From Priestia flexa NBRC 15715 (lineage in GTDB: Bacteria > Bacillota > Bacilli > Bacillales > Bacillaceae_H), in contig NZ_BCVD01000030.1 in NCBI RefSeq assembly GCF_001591565.1, positions 1 to 34,197 on the forward strand: a stretch of DNA of 34,197 bases, in the 5' to 3' direction. How positions within the stretch are numbered: the stretch's first letter is position 1; every line of letters begins with the position of its first letter. The position numbers were made by a program, and so were the translations under genes. Below are positions 17,044-26,681 of this stretch, piece after piece. Under the pieces are notes generated by a model. That model did not search any database. It was not told where the DNA came from and saw only the letters and a list, made by a program, of their open reading frames with translations.

Positions 17044-19219
17044 TTTGAAAAAACAAAAATGGAAAAAGATTGTCTTAACGGTGGTACTTATTGGTACTGC
17101 CGTTTTTCTATGTCTTCTTTTACTTGGAACATTAGCTCAAGCAGCTGGCTTAGTTGATGATACGGTGTCAGAAGATAATCTCTATTCCTTGTACCCACTT
17201 GACCATTATCAATTAGATTTCTACGTGGATTCGGGTTGGGATTGGTTGCCGTGGAACTGGGATGATGGCATAGGTAAACAGGTCATGTATGGCTTATATA
17301 CAATCACTAATTTCATTTGGATTATTAGCTTATATTTATCAAATGCGACAGGCTACTTAATCCAACAAGCTTATTCTCTCGATTTTATTTCACAAACGGC
17401 AGATGCCATCGGCAAAAACATGCAAACATTAGCTGGAATTACGGCAAGTGGTTTCAGCAGTTCAGGATTTTATGTAGGCTTCTTGCTTCTTTTCATTTTA
17501 GTCATTGGAATTTACGTGGCTTATACAGGTTTAATGAAACGAGAAACGACGAAAGCGATTCGAGCGATCCTAAACTTTTTAGTCGTTTTTATTTTGTCGG
17601 CCTCCTTTATTGCCTATGCCCCAACGTATATCGCTAAAATTAATGACTTTTCAGCAGATATTAGTCAAGCAAGTTTAGATTTAGGTACTAAAATCTTGAT
17701 GCCGAATTCGAGTAGCCAAGGAAAAGATAGTGTCGATATGATACGGAATAACCTCTTTTCTATTCAAGTGGAACAGCCTTGGATGTTATTACAATTTGAT
17801 GATTCGGATAAAGAAACGATTGGCGAAGAACGTGTTGAAAACTTAGTTTCTATCAATCCTGATACGAATAACGGGAAAGATCGTGAAGATGCTGTCAAAG
17901 CAGAAATTGAAGATCACGACAATAAAAACTTAACCATTACGAAGACCACCACACGTTTAGGAATGGTCTTCTTTTTATTTCTGTTTAATATCGGTATCTC
18001 TATTTTCGTGTTTCTACTATCGGGAATTATGATTTTCTCGCAAATATTGTTTATTATCTATGCGATGTTTCTACCAATTAGTTTTCTACTTTCCATGATA
18101 CCCACCTTTGAAAACATGGGAAAGCAGGCGATTATGAAGTTGTTTAATGTAATTATGCTTCGGGCTGGTATCACGCTCATTATTACAGTTGCTTTTAGTA
18201 TTTCATCCATGCTTTACAGTTTAACAACAAGTTTTCCATTTTTCTTGATTGCCTTTTTGCAGATCGTGACGTTTGCAGGGATTTACATGAAACTCGGTGA
18301 CATTATGAGCATGTTTAAACTGCAAAGTAATGATTCGCAACAAGTTGGACGTCAAGTCATGCGTCGTCCTTACCGAATGTTCAATCGTGGCAGTCGTCGA
18401 TTGCAGCGAACAATCGGACGCACCCTTGCAGGGGCAACAGCTGGAGCAACGGTCGGGGCAATGGTTGGAAAATCAAAGCAAACAAAAGGCTCGTTCTCTC
18501 CCCTACGCCCATCGCAACGGTTAACATCGACTACAAAAAATAACAAAGAACGGCCAACTGATCGCACGAAATCAACATCTTTAAGTCAGAAAGTAGGTCA
18601 AGTCACAGGAAAAGTGCTTGGTGCGAAAAGTCAGTTCCGTGCAAATATAGATCATCGTAAAGAACAACTACATGATTTACCTACTACTGCTCAATATGCG
18701 GTGATGCAAGGAAAAGAACAGCTTACAAAACCTGCCCGTGATTTTAAAGAAGGTATGAAGCAAGCAAAGGAAAAGAGACAAAAAACACATGCAGACCGTC
18801 AAGCAAAACATCGTCAAACCATTGCAGATAGGCGGCAAGCATTGGATAAAAAACGTACCCTTTCTCGAAAGACTGCTAGTTATGAACGACCAGTCACGCA
18901 TGATGCCAATGAATCTGCACATCAAGATAGATTAAAGAACCCAACTGTTCAACAAAAAGAAAAGACAAGACCTGTCACAAAAAGCGAGCATATGAAGCAA
19001 TTCAAATTACAACGACAGTTATCGAGTCCAGACAGAAAAGAGCATTTTACTGATAATCCCAAACAACCTGTTAAAAAAGGAACCCGACCTATCAATGAAG
19101 AACGTTCTCGACCAAAAAATAGTAGGAAAATCATTAGGCGTCCCTCTAAACCGTTGAAACGTACAAATCAGAAACAAATCAGTAAGCGTCCAATCCATGC
19201 AACTAGGAGGAAACGCTAA
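17033..19219 (+). CDS. conG: Polytopic conjugation protein ConG (Tn916 Orf15, VirB6-like)
   Basis: The protein of about 728 residues has an N-terminal helix, a long extracellular part rich in Trp and Asp, several further membrane helices (in the middle 300 residues), and a long basic, Gln/Lys/Arg-rich cytoplasmic tail. This matches the Orf15/ConG family, a VirB6-like channel component. Upstream in-frame starts lie deep in conE. AGGAG (17021-17025) suits the GTG at 17033; a TTG at 17045 is an alternative. The tail ends next to cwlT with a TAATG overlap. Confidence 0.9.
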   Translation: MAINLKKQKWKKIVLTVVLIGTAVFLCLLLLGTLAQAAGLVDDTVSEDNLYSLYPLDHYQLDFYVDSGWDWLPWNWDDGIGKQVMYGLYTITNFIWIISLYLSNATGYLIQQAYSLDFISQTADAIGKNMQTLAGITASGFSSSGFYVGFLLLFILVIGIYVAYTGLMKRETTKAIRAILNFLVVFILSASFIAYAPTYIAKINDFSADISQASLDLGTKILMPNSSSQGKDSVDMIRNNLFSIQVEQPWMLLQFDDSDKETIGEERVENLVSINPDTNNGKDREDAVKAEIEDHDNKNLTITKTTTRLGMVFFLFLFNIGISIFVFLLSGIMIFSQILFIIYAMFLPISFLLSMIPTFENMGKQAIMKLFNVIMLRAGITLIITVAFSISSMLYSLTTSFPFFLIAFLQIVTFAGIYMKLGDIMSMFKLQSNDSQQVGRQVMRRPYRMFNRGSRRLQRTIGRTLAGATAGATVGAMVGKSKQTKGSFSPLRPSQRLTSTTKNNKERPTDRTKSTSLSQKVGQVTGKVLGAKSQFRANIDHRKEQLHDLPTTAQYAVMQGKEQLTKPARDFKEGMKQAKEKRQKTHADRQAKHRQTIADRRQALDKKRTLSRKTASYERPVTHDANESAHQDRLKNPTVQQKEKTRPVTKSEHMKQFKLQRQLSSPDRKEHFTDNPKQPVKKGTRPINEERSRPKNSRKIIRRPSKPLKRTNQKQISKRPIHATRRKR

Positions 19220-20238
19220 TGAAAGTCATGAGATTAAAGGTTATGTTCATTGCTGGGGGATTAGGATTTCTTGCGTTGCTTGGGCTATTAGCATTTGTAG
19301 CTGTTTTTATATCGAATGAAGAATATTCATCAGATGGTGGTGACTTCATTGGTGAGATAGGTGGTATATCGGTTTCTGCGAATGTGTTAAAACATCAGCC
19401 AATGGTAGAGAAATATGCACAAGAATATGGAATTAGTGAGTATGTCTCTATTCTACTTGCCATTATCCAAGTAGAGAGTGGTGGCAAACTTACAGACGTA
19501 ATGCAATCAAGTGAATCGTTGGGATTACCGCCTAACACATTGGATACCGAAGCTTCGATTCAACAAGGAACAAAATACTTTTCAGATTTATTACGTTCCG
19601 CAAAAGCAAACGGTATCGATGAGAATACAGTCATTCAGGCTTACAACTATGGCGGTGCTTTTATTGATTATGTCGCAAAACAAGGAAGCTCTTACTCTTT
19701 TAAATTAGCTGAAAGCTTTGCGAAGGAACGGTCAGGGGGCAGTAAAGTCACTTACTCTAATCCAATAGCCGTAAAGAAAAATGGTGGTTGGCGGTACCGT
19801 TATGGCAATATGTTTTATGTCGATTTAGTGAGTCAGTATTTTATTTCGCCTCAATTTGATGATGAAATGGTTCAGATTGTCATGAATGAAGCATTAAAAT
19901 ACGAAGGGTTTCCTTATGTCTTTGGTGGAGATAATCCAAATACTTCATTTGATTGTAGTGGACTCACGCAGTGGAGCTATCGGAAAGCTGGGATTAATTT
20001 GCCCCGAACAGCACAACAGCAATATAACGTAACTGAGCATATTCCTCTTTCAGTAGCAAAACCTGGGGATTTAGTATTTTTTCATTCTACGTATAACGCG
20101 GGAACGTATGTCACGCACGTTGGGATCTATGTTGGAAACAACCAAATGTATAACGCAGGTGATCCGATTGGTTATGCGGATTTGACGTCTTCTTACTGGC
20201 AAAAACACCTAATAGGAGCTGGACGGATTAAACAATAG
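19219..20238 (+). CDS. cwlT: Two-domain cell-wall hydrolase CwlT (Tn916 Orf14)
   Basis: The 339-residue protein has an N-terminal membrane anchor (about 8-31), a lysozyme-like muramidase domain with the likely catalytic glutamate in IIQVESGGK (near 86), and an NlpC/P60 endopeptidase domain with the nucleophile cysteine in FDCSGL (near 246) and histidine in VTHVGIYVG (near 299). CwlT opens the peptidoglycan for the conjugation channel. The ribosome binding site AGGAGG lies before the ATG, which overlaps the conG stop. It fits the known Tn916 order. Confidence 0.96.
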   Translation: MKVMRLKVMFIAGGLGFLALLGLLAFVAVFISNEEYSSDGGDFIGEIGGISVSANVLKHQPMVEKYAQEYGISEYVSILLAIIQVESGGKLTDVMQSSESLGLPPNTLDTEASIQQGTKYFSDLLRSAKANGIDENTVIQAYNYGGAFIDYVAKQGSSYSFKLAESFAKERSGGSKVTYSNPIAVKKNGGWRYRYGNMFYVDLVSQYFISPQFDDEMVQIVMNEALKYEGFPYVFGGDNPNTSFDCSGLTQWSYRKAGINLPRTAQQQYNVTEHIPLSVAKPGDLVFFHSTYNAGTYVTHVGIYVGNNQMYNAGDPIGYADLTSSYWQKHLIGAGRIKQ

Positions 20239-20253
20239 AAAGGGTTAGATAAA

Positions 20254-21165
20254 ATGAAGGGATTATTTAAAAAGCAAGACAAGCAAACGAAAGAACCAAA
20301 ACCTAAAAAAATAAAAGTAAAGACAGTTGGACCACGTAAAAAGTCAGTGGTGTTTTTATGGATAGTCCTCATTGGAAGTCTTGCCTTTGGAATCTATAAA
20401 AACTTTACAGCAATTGATCAACATACCGTTCATGATAGAGAAATCATTGAAACCAAGATCATGGATACGAATGCGATTGAGAGCTTTACGAAAAACTTTG
20501 TGAAAGATTACTACACATGGGAAAATGAAAAAGATTCCATTGAACAACGGGCGGAAAAGATCAGTCACTATTTGACAGAGGAATTACAAGCTTTAAATAT
20601 CGATACCGTAAGAGATGATATTCCTACTAGTTCCAGCGTAGGTAATATTGATATCTGGTCAGTATCACCAGAAAATGATAATACCTATACGGTTGTTTAT
20701 TCGGTAGATCAAAAAATTACGGAAGATAAAAATAGCGAAAGGGTTCGATCCACATATCGAATACTTCTTCATCAAGATAATGCAGGAAACTTAGTCATTA
20801 CACAAAATCCTACCTTATGGAGCTTACCGAATAAATCAGATTATGAGCCACAACAACCTGAAAGTAACGGAACGGCTGATTCTGATACTGTGCAAGAAGT
20901 GACAGAGTTTTTGGAGACATTCTTTACATTTTATCCTACTGCCACTGATAAAGAACTTGCTTATTATGTGAAAAATAATGCCTTACCACCGATTGGCAAA
21001 GACTATATATTTTCAGAGCTAGTTAATCCTATATTCCAACAGTCTGGAAATCAGGTGTATGTTTGGATATCGGTGAAGTACTTAGATGGGACAACAAAGG
21101 CAACGCAGCTTTCTCAATATGTACTAACTTTAGAGAAAGATATAAATTGGATGATTGTTAAGTAA
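20254..21165 (+). CDS. conB: Conjugation protein ConB (Tn916 Orf13, TcpC family, VirB8-like)
   Basis: The 303-residue protein has a lysine-rich cytoplasmic start, one membrane helix (about 31-48), and two extracellular NTF2-like domains typical of TcpC. TcpC/ConB assembles the channel outside the membrane. It is the last transfer gene, as in Tn916. The next 260 bases hold no gene but carry a promoter and repeat operators for the ABC cargo. Confidence 0.92.
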   Translation: MKGLFKKQDKQTKEPKPKKIKVKTVGPRKKSVVFLWIVLIGSLAFGIYKNFTAIDQHTVHDREIIETKIMDTNAIESFTKNFVKDYYTWENEKDSIEQRAEKISHYLTEELQALNIDTVRDDIPTSSSVGNIDIWSVSPENDNTYTVVYSVDQKITEDKNSERVRSTYRILLHQDNAGNLVITQNPTLWSLPNKSDYEPQQPESNGTADSDTVQEVTEFLETFFTFYPTATDKELAYYVKNNALPPIGKDYIFSELVNPIFQQSGNQVYVWISVKYLDGTTKATQLSQYVLTLEKDINWMIVK

Positions 21166-21285
21166 CTGTGCTAACAGTTTGTTTGCTGAAAATTAATATT
21201 AATAAATTATTATTTAAACCTGTTTCACTTTTATCATTCTTGACAATTGATGATTATTAAACTTTATTAATAAAATCCACACTTT

Positions 21286-21400
21286 AAGTACTTAGTATAT
21301 AAACAATAATTAGCTTTATTATTGAAAGTAGGAATATATAGGGTAATAAACTCCATTTGCAATAAAAATATATTGAATTATTATATACTTAGTATATAAT
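21286..21400 (+). promoter_or_regulatory. Promoter and repeat operators of the ABC transporter cargo
   Basis: A promoter TTGAAT (21373-21378), 16 bases, TATAAT (21395-21400) contains the palindrome TATATACTTAGTATATA (21382-21398) across spacer and -10. The 14-base TACTTAGTATATAA recurs at 21289-21302 and 21386-21399. The PadR regulator encoded downstream is the likely ligand, which would make the operon self-repressed (inference). Confidence 0.7.
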
Positions 21401-21428
21401 AATATTGAAAATAGGAGGGATTGATAAA

Positions 21429-22148
21429 GTGATTCAGGTTAAAAATCTTAAAAAGGAATTTTCACAAGGACAAGAAAGAATAAAAGTATTAAAAAATGTT
21501 AGTTTACAAATCCAAGAAGGTGAATTTGTAGCTATTATGGGTCCTAGCGGCTCTGGAAAAAGCACATTACTCCAATTGTTAGGTGGTCTTGATATACCTA
21601 CTGAAGGAGATATTATAATTAATCAGCATTATTTAAATAAGATGACGGAAAAGAAAAGAACAATATTTCGTAGACAGAATATAGGATTCATTTTCCAAAA
21701 TTATCAATTACTTACTAATTTAAATGTAGAAGAAAATATAGCTTTTCCGCTTCATGCAGATGGAACTTTAACAAAAGAAAAAAAGCAATTAGTTTTAGAA
21801 TTACTTGATTCTGTTGGATTAAAAGGACTTGGTCAGAAAAGAGCTAATTTGCTTAGCGGTGGTCAACAACAACGTGTGGCTATAGCCAGAGCACTGGTTA
21901 GCAAACCTGCCGTATTATTGGCAGATGAGCCAACAGGTAATTTAGATAGAAATACAGCCGAAGAAATTCTTGGTTTAATAACAAAATTTAATCGAGATTA
22001 CAATCAAACAATAGTTATGGTTACACATGATATTTTCGCAGCTGGATTTGCAGATCGAATTATTCTTTTTAAAGATGGAGTTGTCGATCAGGTGATTTCT
22101 AGAAAGGATGAAGATTATGCTAAATATGTGGCGAATTTCATGGCGTAA
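21429..22148 (+). CDS. ABC transporter ATP-binding protein (MacB/LolD type)
   Basis: The 239-residue protein has Walker A GPSGSGKST (near 42-50), the signature LSGGQQQRVAIARAL, Walker B VLLADEP, and the LolD/MacB-type D-loop GNLD. Such ATPases pair with FtsX-like permeases and export or extract peptides, antibiotics or lipoproteins. The ribosome binding site AGGAGGG (21414-21420) fits the GTG at 21429; further upstream starts lie at or before it. The gene overlaps the permease gene by 32 bases. Substrate is unknown. Confidence 0.92.
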   Translation: MIQVKNLKKEFSQGQERIKVLKNVSLQIQEGEFVAIMGPSGSGKSTLLQLLGGLDIPTEGDIIINQHYLNKMTEKKRTIFRRQNIGFIFQNYQLLTNLNVEENIAFPLHADGTLTKEKKQLVLELLDSVGLKGLGQKRANLLSGGQQQRVAIARALVSKPAVLLADEPTGNLDRNTAEEILGLITKFNRDYNQTIVMVTHDIFAAGFADRIILFKDGVVDQVISRKDEDYAKYVANFMA

Positions 22149-24579
22149 CATAACACAAAACAAAAAAAGATTTTTCTTTTCATTACTTGGGATTATCATT
22201 GGTGTTTCCTTTATAACATCTATGTTAATCGCAGATAAAACAACAAACGATGTTTTTAATTATTATAAACAAATGTATGTAGCAAATGCTGATTATTGGC
22301 TTTTAAGTGATGAACATACCTTTTCGGAAGAGACTGTTTCACCCCATTTAAACAGTCCAATCGTTACTGAAACATTGTTTGTACTTGATAAACAAGCATT
22401 CATAGATCTAAGTGATAAATCGCTAAATCAACGATCTGTACGAATTACAGGTGTGGATGATCAAAACAGTTCCTTATTAAAACTTCCTGTTATTGAAGGG
22501 AGTTTAGACAATGAGGGATTGGTAATACCCGATGTTCTTGCAAATTTACTAAATAAAAGAGTAGGAGATACCATTCAGTTTACTAATCTGGGAGAGGCTA
22601 AAATATCTGCTGTAGTTGAGTATACACAGTTACTTGCAAGCCCGAGCAATTGGGAGAGTGCTGAATCAACCAGTTTTAGAGTCATGGCTCCACTTGATTT
22701 GTTAAGAGAATGGACAAGTATGGATAATGAGCTTTCATATGTAAGGCTTCAAACAAATGAAGAAGGTGAAAAACTTTTTCAATCTTTACAAAAAGAATTT
22801 AGTAATTCAAGTGTATATATACAGCCAGTTGTCGCAGATGATCGACAAAGTAACGATATTGGGGGACTCTATACATTTTTTTACTTAATTGCTGGCTTAT
22901 CTATGCTTATTAGTGGATTCATTGTCTTTAATATGATTTATACAAGCGTTATGGAGAGAAAAAAGGAATTTGCAATAATGAAAAGTTTTGGTTATTTACA
23001 AAGTTCTATTTCTAGGCTTGTTTTAATTGAAGTAATAATTTTATCATTAATTGGTACGGCTGTAGGGGTACCAATTGGAATTTGGCTTGGCGATATGTTT
23101 ATGCAAATTTTGCTTAGTGTGTTTGAATTTGACATGGTTTACACTTTGAATTGGAAAATACCTACAATAACAGCCATAGTAATAGGAATTGTATTTCCCA
23201 TTATTTTCTCCTTATTTCCTATTTACAATGCGGGAAAAACTTCGGTGCTCTTAACATTAAAAATGGCAAATCAAACTGAATCATCGAAAAGACAATACGT
23301 GTTTAGAGGTATTGTAGGAGTTGGCTTATTTACTTTTATATTTATTGATCATTTCGTTTCCTATCTAGCTATTTTAGCAAGTATCATTTTGCTGTTCCCA
23401 TTCTTGCTAAAAGGAATAAGTAAGATCTTTAAACCAATTTTCAAAGTACTTTTTGGCTATTCAGGAATTTTAGCTACGCATAGCCTTACGCAGCAATTAA
23501 ATCGAAATGCCAATACTTCCGCTATCCTTGCCATAGGGATAGGAGTAATCTTATTGTTAAGCTCTGTTATAGAATCTGCTCCTGAAGGTTATGAACGTGA
23601 CATTAGAAATACATTTGGAGGTGATCTAAGAGCTACATCGGAAGCTCCTTGGTCTAGTGAGGATATAACAACTCTACTTTCTTATGATTCTGTAGCAAAT
23701 GTTGTCCCATTAACGGAAGCCACACCCATTACATGGGAAACAATGAATGAAGAGAATAGACAATTCTCTATTTTTGCCGTAAGTAAAAAAGGGCCTATTT
23801 TATTTGAAGATATTGAAAAAGAATCGTTATATCAAGAGTTACAAAAGAAACCATCTATCCTGCTCGGTAAACGGGCTTTTGATGAATGGGGTGGAAAAGT
23901 TGGAGAATACATTCACGTAAATACTCCTTCTGGTAAACAAAAATTTGAAGTCATTGACGTTGTGGATACTTCTCATTATTCAGGATATGTTGGCTTTATG
24001 GATGAGGAGCATTTAAATAATGAATTTGGTTGGAGAAATAGTTTTGATATGCTACTAACATTAAATGATAAATATAGCAGCGAGGAATTACGAGATCAGT
24101 TATGGATAGATTTCAATGAACACCTTTCAAAAGTTAAAACTGTCGAAGATGAAATTAAATCAACTACTTCTGCGTTATCTGGTATGAACGAATTAATATT
24201 AATTATGCTATTCCTAATTATTGGTCTAGCTAGTATTGGTACAGCTAATACTCTTTTGATGAATACCTTGGAACGTACATCTGAGATTGGAACGATGCGG
24301 GCGCTTGGATTTACTAGACAGCAAGTAAGAAAGATGGTAATTGGTGAGGGGTTACTTATAGGTTTGGTAGGAGTCATTGGAGGCGTAGCATCAGGTGTGA
24401 TTTTACTTTACGTTACTAGTAAATCCAAGCTTTTGGGAGATTTCATATCTTTCCAGATACCTCTTGGTAATATTGGAGTAGCATTGATTGCTGGTCTTTT
24501 ACTAAGTTTATTTGCCTCTTGGATTTCTAGTACGACAGCTAGTAAAATAAATATTTTGTCATCACTCAAAGAAGGTTAA
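22117..24579 (+). CDS. FtsX/MacB-type ABC transporter permease
   Basis: The 820-residue protein has a short N-terminal amphipathic start (MWRISWRNITQNKKRFF), a membrane helix, a large extracellular domain (about 40-240), a helical FtsX unit, then a second extracellular domain and a C-terminal FtsX unit with IGTANTLLMNTLERTSEIG. This is the long double-FtsX form common in Firmicutes. The ATG at 22108 abuts the ribosome binding site AAAGGA (22103-22108), so the ATG at 22117 is preferred. It partners the ATPase before it. Confidence 0.93.
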   Translation: MLNMWRISWRNITQNKKRFFFSLLGIIIGVSFITSMLIADKTTNDVFNYYKQMYVANADYWLLSDEHTFSEETVSPHLNSPIVTETLFVLDKQAFIDLSDKSLNQRSVRITGVDDQNSSLLKLPVIEGSLDNEGLVIPDVLANLLNKRVGDTIQFTNLGEAKISAVVEYTQLLASPSNWESAESTSFRVMAPLDLLREWTSMDNELSYVRLQTNEEGEKLFQSLQKEFSNSSVYIQPVVADDRQSNDIGGLYTFFYLIAGLSMLISGFIVFNMIYTSVMERKKEFAIMKSFGYLQSSISRLVLIEVIILSLIGTAVGVPIGIWLGDMFMQILLSVFEFDMVYTLNWKIPTITAIVIGIVFPIIFSLFPIYNAGKTSVLLTLKMANQTESSKRQYVFRGIVGVGLFTFIFIDHFVSYLAILASIILLFPFLLKGISKIFKPIFKVLFGYSGILATHSLTQQLNRNANTSAILAIGIGVILLLSSVIESAPEGYERDIRNTFGGDLRATSEAPWSSEDITTLLSYDSVANVVPLTEATPITWETMNEENRQFSIFAVSKKGPILFEDIEKESLYQELQKKPSILLGKRAFDEWGGKVGEYIHVNTPSGKQKFEVIDVVDTSHYSGYVGFMDEEHLNNEFGWRNSFDMLLTLNDKYSSEELRDQLWIDFNEHLSKVKTVEDEIKSTTSALSGMNELILIMLFLIIGLASIGTANTLLMNTLERTSEIGTMRALGFTRQQVRKMVIGEGLLIGLVGVIGGVASGVILLYVTSKSKLLGDFISFQIPLGNIGVALIAGLLLSLFASWISSTTASKINILSSLKEG

Positions 24580-24583
24580 AATT

Positions 24584-25090
24584 ATGTCGGTAAAGTACGG
24601 GATATTAACATTGTTATTCCTACAAGAAAATCATGGATACGAATTGAAAGTAGAATTAGAGTCTCTTCTAAGTATCAAGGGAAAGATTAACCCTGGTCAG
24701 ATTTATACTACCCTTGACCGTCTCATTCGTGATCAACTCGTGTCATCGGCAGGAATAGATGACCAAGAAAGAAAGTTATATAAATTAGAAGCGGAAGGTG
24801 AAAATGAATTAAAAAAATGGTTATTAGAACCTGTACCTTATTACTCTACTAGGGACGACTTTCATTTTAAATGGAGTTGCGCTCGAAAAATCCACTTTGA
24901 TCGAGAAAATATTATGCTTGAGCAACAAAAAGCAATGATAATGAAAGATGTAATGGAGTTGACTAAATTAAAAACGGAGTTACTTATTCAGGGTGAAGAC
25001 GATAAATATTTATTAATCAGTGGTACACTCTTACATTTGGAGGCAGATTTAAATTGGATAAGTCAGATTGAAAATAGAAATCGTTCATAA
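24584..25090 (+). CDS. PadR-family transcriptional regulator
   Basis: The 168-residue protein has the PadR winged helix (KYGILTLLFLQENHGYELKVELE, and the wing INPGQIYTTLDRLIRDQLV) and the C-terminal helical Vir/PadR-C domain. PadR regulators usually repress neighbouring efflux genes and release on ligand binding. It starts four bases after the permease stop. The palindromic repeats before the ATPase gene are the probable binding site. Confidence 0.93.
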   Translation: MSVKYGILTLLFLQENHGYELKVELESLLSIKGKINPGQIYTTLDRLIRDQLVSSAGIDDQERKLYKLEAEGENELKKWLLEPVPYYSTRDDFHFKWSCARKIHFDRENIMLEQQKAMIMKDVMELTKLKTELLIQGEDDKYLLISGTLLHLEADLNWISQIENRNRS

Positions 25091-25167
25091 ATCTAAGTAG
25101 AGGTTTCCTTTTCGATATACCGTTGTAATTATCTTATACTAATCATTCCCAAAAAGGAGGAGTTTAG

Positions 25168-25800
25168 TTGGGTCTTATTCTTGAATACAATTGGGAATTG
25201 TTTATCCTCATCGAATTATTGTCTATAGGGGCACTAATCCTATTTGGTATATTTCGTTATTTCTTTAACAAACCTAGACTTAGCATTATGTTCATTTTCC
25301 TCTTTTTGTTTATGGTAATACTTGAAGGGCTGCTCGGGTTGTATGTCTATCATCAAACAGGAGAGATTTCAACGTTTCAAATTGTTATTACTGTATTTAT
25401 TATCTATGCGTTTACATTTGGAATATTTGATTTTATAAGATTAGATCGTTGGATGCGTAGAAAAATTGGAACGTTACGTGGTGTTGAATTATTGTCTGAC
25501 AAAGACTATAAAATTATTGAAAGGAATAATAACCCTAAATATATTGCAAAAAAGTATCGTAAATCTTCCTATATACATTTATTTATTTTTGTTACAGTTC
25601 AAGCGATTCTTTGGATCATAGGTACGGAAAGCATCGCAGAGATAAAAATGTATTTAAGTGATTTTTCATGGATAGAGAAAGGAGTAGCAAAAGAATCACC
25701 TTATCCTAATGATGTTACCTTTGGAATCGGAATAATTTGGGGAATTGTTTTTATCGCCGATTTTATTTATTCGTGGTCTTATACATTGTTTCCAAAATAA
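25168..25800 (+). CDS. Integral membrane protein of unknown function
   Basis: The 210-residue protein has about five hydrophobic helices (near 8-30, 38-60, 70-90, 130-150 and 185-205) with a cytoplasmic basic loop of about 40 residues between them. I do not recognise the family. The TTG start follows AAAGGAGG closely. It lies 77 bases after the PadR gene, in the same direction, and before a strong terminator, so it is probably part of the cargo operon. It might support the ABC transporter or provide immunity (inference). Confidence 0.75.
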   Translation: MGLILEYNWELFILIELLSIGALILFGIFRYFFNKPRLSIMFIFLFLFMVILEGLLGLYVYHQTGEISTFQIVITVFIIYAFTFGIFDFIRLDRWMRRKIGTLRGVELLSDKDYKIIERNNNPKYIAKKYRKSSYIHLFIFVTVQAILWIIGTESIAEIKMYLSDFSWIEKGVAKESPYPNDVTFGIGIIWGIVFIADFIYSWSYTLFPK

Positions 25801-25857
25801 CTAAAAAACCGTTGTTTGTAGTGTGAAAAATGTATATAGAAAGATAATATATCAAAC

Positions 25858-25897
25858 GGCGGTTTTGAAAATAAGAAATTTCAAAGCCGCCATTTTT
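25858..25897 (+). terminator. Terminator of the ABC cargo
   Basis: GGCGGTTTTGAAA (25858-25870) pairs with TTTCAAAGCCGCC (25879-25891, one G-T pair), followed by ATTTTTCT. Confidence 0.85.
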
Positions 25898-25946
25898 CTA
25901 AAAAATAGAATTACGGAAGGTGTATTAAGTTCGCTCTTTTTTAAGG

Positions 25947-25978
25947 ACACGGCGGTATGAAGGAGGTTATCGCCGTGT
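25947..25978 (+). promoter_or_regulatory. Hairpin enclosing a ribosome binding site
   Basis: ACACGGCG (25947-25954) pairs with CGCCGTGT (25971-25978). The loop holds AAGGAGGT, and the 3' arm holds the GTG start of a small open frame, so the hairpin could control its translation. Confidence 0.5.
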
Positions 25979-26091
25979 TTATTTATGCTTACCTTTATTG
26001 GATATCGCAAGCCATATCAAGAAACATCTTAAAGTGCTGTCAGATTATTATAACTAAAAATTTAATAGAAAGCGTCAAATTTTATGCCTAG
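25975..26091 (+). CDS. Candidate 38-residue leader peptide
   Basis: A GTG at 25975 lies 8 bases after a perfect AAGGAGGT. It opens a 38-codon frame whose peptide starts MFIYAYLYWISQ and ends with its TAG inside the 5' arm of the next terminator. Tn916 has a leader peptide (orf12) acting in attenuation of tet(M), so a similar device upstream of orf7-orf8 is plausible. No family is recognised, and this may be fortuitous. Confidence 0.35.
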   Translation: MFIYAYLYWISQAISRNILKCCQIIITKNLIESVKFYA

Positions 26092-26119
26092 CTGGCTTAT
26101 GTTCAGTTGGGCTTTTTTT
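26086..26119 (+). terminator. Terminator or attenuator upstream of orf7-like gene
   Basis: GCCTAGCTG (26086-26094) pairs with CAGTTGGGC (26104-26112, two G-T pairs), then seven T. The leader frame stops within the stem. The region 26120-26243 between it and orf7 holds no gene that I see. Confidence 0.75.
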
Positions 26120-26243
26120 GTGCATTTCACAATTTTTTTAAGAAAACTTCTCTTATTTTTGGCATTTCACAAAAAATCTTGTTGAAGGTTATGAAAGGGG
26201 AAATCATCACCCACCTTTGCAGTTGCGAAGGGAGAGGAAATGC

Positions 26244-26681
26244 TTGATAGAACCAGATCGTACCGAGTGGCAAGTTCGCTGTGCATTTAATGCTTTTTGT
26301 AAACGTGTTTTGAAGAATGAAGCAATCAATATTTTTAATGAAAGAAAACAACGACAAGCAAAGGAGATGACATTTTCTGATCTCACCCCACAAGAAGAAA
26401 ATCAACTCTATACCTTAGATAAGCAATATGAAGGAGAAGAAGGGCAAAGTTTTCAAGTGGCTGGAAAGAAAATCACTCCGAAATTACTTGCTGAAGCCAT
26501 GCGTACCTTGCCAAAGGAAAAGCGTATCACTGTCCTACTATACTATTTTTTTCAACTGTCTGATGTGGAAATTGGTCAACTACTCGACATTCCACGTAGT
26601 ACAGTTCAGTATAGGCGGACAAGCTCTTTTGAACGGTTAAAGCGATTTTTGGAGGAACATGCAGATGAATGGGATGAATAA
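26244..26681 (+). CDS. Sigma-70-like regulator (Tn916 Orf7-like)
   Basis: The 145-residue protein ends in a sigma-70 region 4-like helix-turn-helix (KLLAEAMRTLPKEKRITVL and LSDVEIGQLLDIPRSTVQYR), as does Orf7 of Tn916. The open frame extends upstream to a TTG at 26217, but GGGAGAGG (26230-26237) suits the TTG at 26244. Orf7 and Orf8 promote expression of the excision and transfer genes in Tn916. Its end overlaps orf8 by 17 bases, as in Tn916. Confidence 0.88.
   Translation: MIEPDRTEWQVRCAFNAFCKRVLKNEAINIFNERKQRQAKEMTFSDLTPQEENQLYTLDKQYEGEEGQSFQVAGKKITPKLLAEAMRTLPKEKRITVLLYYFFQLSDVEIGQLLDIPRSTVQYRRTSSFERLKRFLEEHADEWDE

Noticed and set aside
18330-18567. Overlapping frames within the conG tail
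   Set aside because: These are alternative frames of a low-complexity basic region; no start signals.
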